Below are positions 56,507 to 58,843 of a stretch of 58,843 nt of DNA, in pieces. Origin of the DNA: Candidatus Wolfebacteria bacterium (lineage in GTDB: Bacteria > Patescibacteriota > Minisyncoccia > Phycocordibacterales > EsbW-18); contig JAKEFG010000001.1 of the NCBI GenBank assembly GCA_022616195.1, forward strand, positions 1-58,843, given 5' to 3'. Numbering within the stretch: position 1 is the stretch's first letter; each line of letters starts with the position of its first letter. The notes under the pieces were generated by a model. The model saw nothing but the letters and a program-made list of their open reading frames with translations, was not told where the DNA came from and did not search any database. The translations under genes were made by a program, and so were the position numbers.

Positions 56507-57049
56507 ATGAAAAAGACGACGATGATTCTCGGTGTGTTCTTCGCTCTCATGACCGCCACTGCCTACGGGCAGGAGACGGGAGCTCGCGATGAGCGGGGGC
56601 TGCGGTTCCAGCTCAAGCCCGCGAAGTTTCAGGTTTTCGTTGGAGTCGGTGAGGTGATCATCGATGGCGACACCGTCGCCGAGACGCAGATCGGTGGTAT
56701 CGCCACGATCCACCCGATCGGCAAGAAGTTCTTCCTGCGCCCGTACCTGTCCGTTGGCACCATCGATCCTGAGAAGGCTGGTGCAGAGAGCTTTGAGGCA
56801 GTGCAGGGAGGTGCGCTCGTTGGCTACAAGGTGAGTAAGCGGTTCACTGTTCTCGCCGGCGGGTCGGTGACGATGCTGTTCCTCGACAAGGAGACGGAGT
56901 ATCGACCCACCCTGAACGTCGCCACCGCTACGACCATCAAGAAGTTCGAGAGCGGCACGCTGCAACTGCTTACGCCGATCAGCGTGAATCAAACGCCCAA
57001 CGGCGACTGGAGTACCGTTGCAGTTGTGGGCATCGGATTCGTCTTCTAG
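56507..57049 (+). CDS. Exported beta-rich protein with outer-membrane-barrel-like features
   Basis: 180 aa from ATG 56507, which has GGAGG 7 nt upstream; the track start 15 codons earlier is rejected. A signal peptide (MKKTTMILGVFFALMTATAY, cleavage near GQE) precedes alternating beta strands (RFQLKPAKFQVFVGVGEVII, FFLRPYLSVGTI, GALVGYKVSKRFTVLAGGSV). It ends in a terminal Phe (VAVVGIGFVF), like porin-type barrels of diderms. Codon use is more GC-rich than the neighbours. CPR cells are thought to lack an outer membrane, so either it was acquired or it acts elsewhere. Confidence 0.7.
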   Translation: MKKTTMILGVFFALMTATAYGQETGARDERGLRFQLKPAKFQVFVGVGEVIIDGDTVAETQIGGIATIHPIGKKFFLRPYLSVGTIDPEKAGAESFEAVQGGALVGYKVSKRFTVLAGGSVTMLFLDKETEYRPTLNVATATTIKKFESGTLQLLTPISVNQTPNGDWSTVAVVGIGFVF

Positions 57050-57067
57050 ACCTCGCTTCAGGGTTTC

Positions 57068-57105
57068 GCCTCATCGTACTCGACCACGGTCGAGTACGAT
57101 GAGGC
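57068..57105. terminator. Terminator hairpin after the beta-rich gene
   Basis: GCCTCATCGTACTCGACC pairs perfectly with its complement over a 2-nt loop (18-bp stem). The T run is weak. Confidence 0.7.
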
Positions 57106-57188
57106 ACATTCTTGAGCTTCGAAAATTAATTTGGGAGCTCAAAGATGTTTACTAACAACAGTCACCACGATATGCAATTTTAGAATGG

Positions 57189-57194
57189 TATACT
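57189..57194 (+). promoter_or_regulatory. Extended -10 for the substrate-binding-like gene
   Basis: TGG-TATACT ends 10 nt before ATG 57205, so the leader would be about 4 nt. Confidence 0.45.
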
Positions 57195-57204
57195 TTGTGG
57201 TGTT

Positions 57205-58626
57205 ATGAAACCGTCTCTTACTATTGGTCACTTTCCGATTATTGACCACCTCATTCTTGGTGTTGCGGTTCACAACGATAGTTCGCAATATAAGCACTTC
57301 ACACTTAGGACAAAGCTCTTTACCGACTGGCCTGCTATTTCGGAGGCGTTAGAAACAGGTGCGATTGATGGGGCCTTCGTGTTATTTCCCCTGGCGTTTG
57401 AGCTTTTCAGAAGAGGGCTCAAGAGTCATCTTGTTCTACTTGGCCACCGCGAGGGGCAGATACTAATTGCAAAAAAAGGTATCACGAAGGTAGAGGAACT
57501 TAAAGGCAAAACGGTTTTTGTTCCAGACAAGTACTCGACGCACCATATATTATTGTGCCTCGCGTTACGGCAGGCAGGACTGACGCTCGATGATGTCAAG
57601 ATTCAGATGGGTTTCAGTCATCCTCGCGAAATGGTAAGTATGCTTGAAGAAGGGAAGATTGATGCCTTTGTTTCGGCAGAACCGATGGGAAGCGAAGCAG
57701 TGGAAAAGGGAGTAGGGAATGTGTTGAAGCTCTCGCATGATATCAGTGCACACCATGTGGACTGTGTTTTTGTGGTACGAGACGATCTGATAAACAAGAA
57801 TTCCAGTAGCGTTGAGGAGTTCGTTAGCAGTCTGGTAAAGGCTGGATTGTTTATTAACGCGTATCCCCGACAAGCAGCAGAGATTGGAGAATTATTTTTA
57901 GGATGGCCCCAGAAACTACTCTTGCGGGCACTTACTCACGATCGAGCACATATCTTATTTTGGGACTTGCTGCCTCGAATAGAGGAGTTTGCAGAGCTAC
58001 AGGATATCGCAGTAGAGGAGACGCATCTTTGGGATACGGGCATTGATCTAGAAACCTTTATCGAGCCGAAATTTGCCCAAGCTGCATATCGTGAATGGGT
58101 GATTGATACTCGAAGAGAAGTAAAAGATCGAGGTCGCGAGCGCAATCTGCCTGGAAATTTTCGCGAAGCGGCAGATCGCTTCCAGCAATTATTTAGTACT
58201 TCCATACCAATCGCTGGGCTTAGATTCATCGCTTCAGGAGAAGCATATCCAAAAGGAACAGAACGATTAAAGGAAATTTCTGAACTACGGCGGGAGTTTC
58301 TTGAGGACGTATTTGCTGGGCACGCGTATAGTATTACTACTCCGTATGCGAAAAAGAAAGCGTTATCCTTTTTTGTTCCAGAAAATGGTAGTGAACCGGA
58401 TCGAGTCTTGTTTAAACTTACTCATGAGGAGGCGTTGAAGGTGCTCCAAGCATTAGAATGGGGCGAGCGTTTAGCAGAGGTAAAAAAATATAGCGAAGCG
58501 ACTGCAGACAGAGATCTCTTTTCATCGACGGGGAGTATTTCAGCGGTGCAGGATGAAATCCATGTGTATTTTTCTATTGACCTTACAGTGTTTCGATTTT
58601 TGGTTTTGTTGCTCCATTATTTTTAG
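57205..58626 (+). CDS. Cytosolic NMT1/SsuA-like substrate-binding domain protein with C-terminal extension
   Basis: 473 aa. Residues 1-270 match the NrtA/SsuA/THI5-type periplasmic-binding fold: LTIGHFPIIDHLILGVAVHN, AISEALETGAIDGAFVLFPL, LKGKTVFVPDKYSTHHILL and FSHPREMVSMLEEGKIDAFV. Unlike transporter-linked members it has no signal peptide or lipobox, and no ABC permease or ATPase is adjacent. The C-terminal 200 residues are mostly helical and of unknown family. A cytosolic ligand sensor or a THI5-like enzyme are alternatives. The TfoX-N gene starts 11 nt after the stop, suggesting an operon. Confidence 0.7.
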   Translation: MKPSLTIGHFPIIDHLILGVAVHNDSSQYKHFTLRTKLFTDWPAISEALETGAIDGAFVLFPLAFELFRRGLKSHLVLLGHREGQILIAKKGITKVEELKGKTVFVPDKYSTHHILLCLALRQAGLTLDDVKIQMGFSHPREMVSMLEEGKIDAFVSAEPMGSEAVEKGVGNVLKLSHDISAHHVDCVFVVRDDLINKNSSSVEEFVSSLVKAGLFINAYPRQAAEIGELFLGWPQKLLLRALTHDRAHILFWDLLPRIEEFAELQDIAVEETHLWDTGIDLETFIEPKFAQAAYREWVIDTRREVKDRGRERNLPGNFREAADRFQQLFSTSIPIAGLRFIASGEAYPKGTERLKEISELRREFLEDVFAGHAYSITTPYAKKKALSFFVPENGSEPDRVLFKLTHEEALKVLQALEWGERLAEVKKYSEATADRDLFSSTGSISAVQDEIHVYFSIDLTVFRFLVLLLHYF

Positions 58627-58637
58627 ATTCTGGTGGA

Positions 58638-58843
58638 ATGATAGATTCTTCATTTAAAGATTTTGTATTAGACCAGTTGGGTCATATCGAAGGCATTCGA
58701 GCGAAGCGAATGTTTAGCGGGTTTGGAGTCTATGCAGAAGACGTATTTTTCGCCATTATTTCTGATGATGTGTTGTATTTTAAAACAGATGAGAGAACAC
58801 GAAAGCGCTATACAGAGGCGGGTGCTGGTTGTTTTCGACCAAG
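58638..58843 (+). CDS. TfoX N-terminal domain protein (partial, runs off the window)
   Basis: The frame from ATG 58638 is open to the window end and encodes 68 residues, MIDSSFKDFVLDQLGHIEGI then RAKRMFSGFGVYAEDVFFAI and DDVLYFKTDERTRKRY. The RMFGG-type loop (here RMFSGFG) and DVLYFK strand are the signature of the TfoX N-terminal domain family. TfoX/Sxy regulates competence in Gammaproteobacteria, but stand-alone N-domains are widespread and of unknown role. It follows the substrate-binding-like gene closely. The C-terminus is outside the window. Confidence 0.85.
   Translation, partial: MIDSSFKDFVLDQLGHIEGIRAKRMFSGFGVYAEDVFFAIISDDVLYFKTDERTRKRYTEAGAGCFRP

Noticed and set aside
56411-56992. 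193-aa minus-strand ORF
   Set aside because: Antisense to the signal-peptide protein, which has a clear ribosome-binding site and export signal.

Overview
The window looks like a chromosome segment of a small-genome bacterium of the Candidate Phyla Radiation (Patescibacteria, most likely the Parcubacteria group). This rests on the content: the T4SS-like cluster with a PrgI protein, a TraC-like protein and VirB4, the 'KLCPDGSYVGRTGPNC' tail motif, four-helix-bundle S23-type genes, and housekeeping genes dispersed among many unknown secreted proteins. The assignment is inference; no rRNA is present.

Layout. 1-126: end of an IS30-type transposase. 0.2-9.1 kb: pilB, a structured intergenic RNA candidate, ruvB, a coiled-coil gene, yebC-ruvC, a small acidic ORF, tyrS (-) and a class A penicillin-binding protein. 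9.1-13.2 kb: the classical origin block, dnaN and dnaA on the minus strand and rpmH-rnpA-yidC on the plus strand. 13.2-25.7 kb: a long minus-strand operon for a type IV secretion-like envelope machine (Ca-binding repeat protein, large surface protein, VirB6/TrbL-like channel, PrgI, split TraC/VirB4, pilin fused to an M15-like domain, accessory secreted proteins), interrupted by a four-helix-bundle gene bordered by palindromes. 25.7-29.2 kb: peptidoglycan-binding protein, rsmA, LysM/M23 peptidase. 29.3-34.7 kb: a mannoside-type cluster (cupin isomerase, two multi-propeller GH130-like proteins, HAD phosphatase). 34.7-39.2 kb: small membrane proteins, a queuosine-salvage (Qng1/DUF2419) homologue, comM, a second four-helix gene, and dksA-like. 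39.2-41.5 kb: an accessory island with an atypical-codon gene divergent from a TIR-domain gene. 41.5-51.3 kb: a membrane protein, pnp, an NYN nuclease, rpsO, a PAP2 phosphatase, a Xer-type recombinase, a secreted Ig/propeller protein, a VTT protein and exonuclease III. 51.3-58.8 kb: a hairpin-rich gap, cca, tRNA-Arg, tRNA-Gly, yraN, an unknown gene divergent from a TrmB regulator, tRNA-Pro, a strong promoter with a 300-nt structured leader before a beta-barrel-like secreted protein, a cytosolic substrate-binding-like protein and a TfoX-N gene that runs off the end.

The most notable signals are not protein genes. They are: (i) six parS-like 16-mers within 4.1 kb (51.7-55.8 kb); (ii) heptanucleotide tandem repeats in several intergenic loci that also border both four-helix-bundle genes; (iii) a perfect 42-bp zero-loop palindrome over the prgI start; (iv) two or more large structured RNAs (around 2.0-2.2 kb and 56.2-56.46 kb); and (v) -10 boxes placed 6-10 nt before many start codons, implying widespread leaderless mRNAs.

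All calls come from reading the sequence and the supplied ORF translations. No database search or folding program was run.
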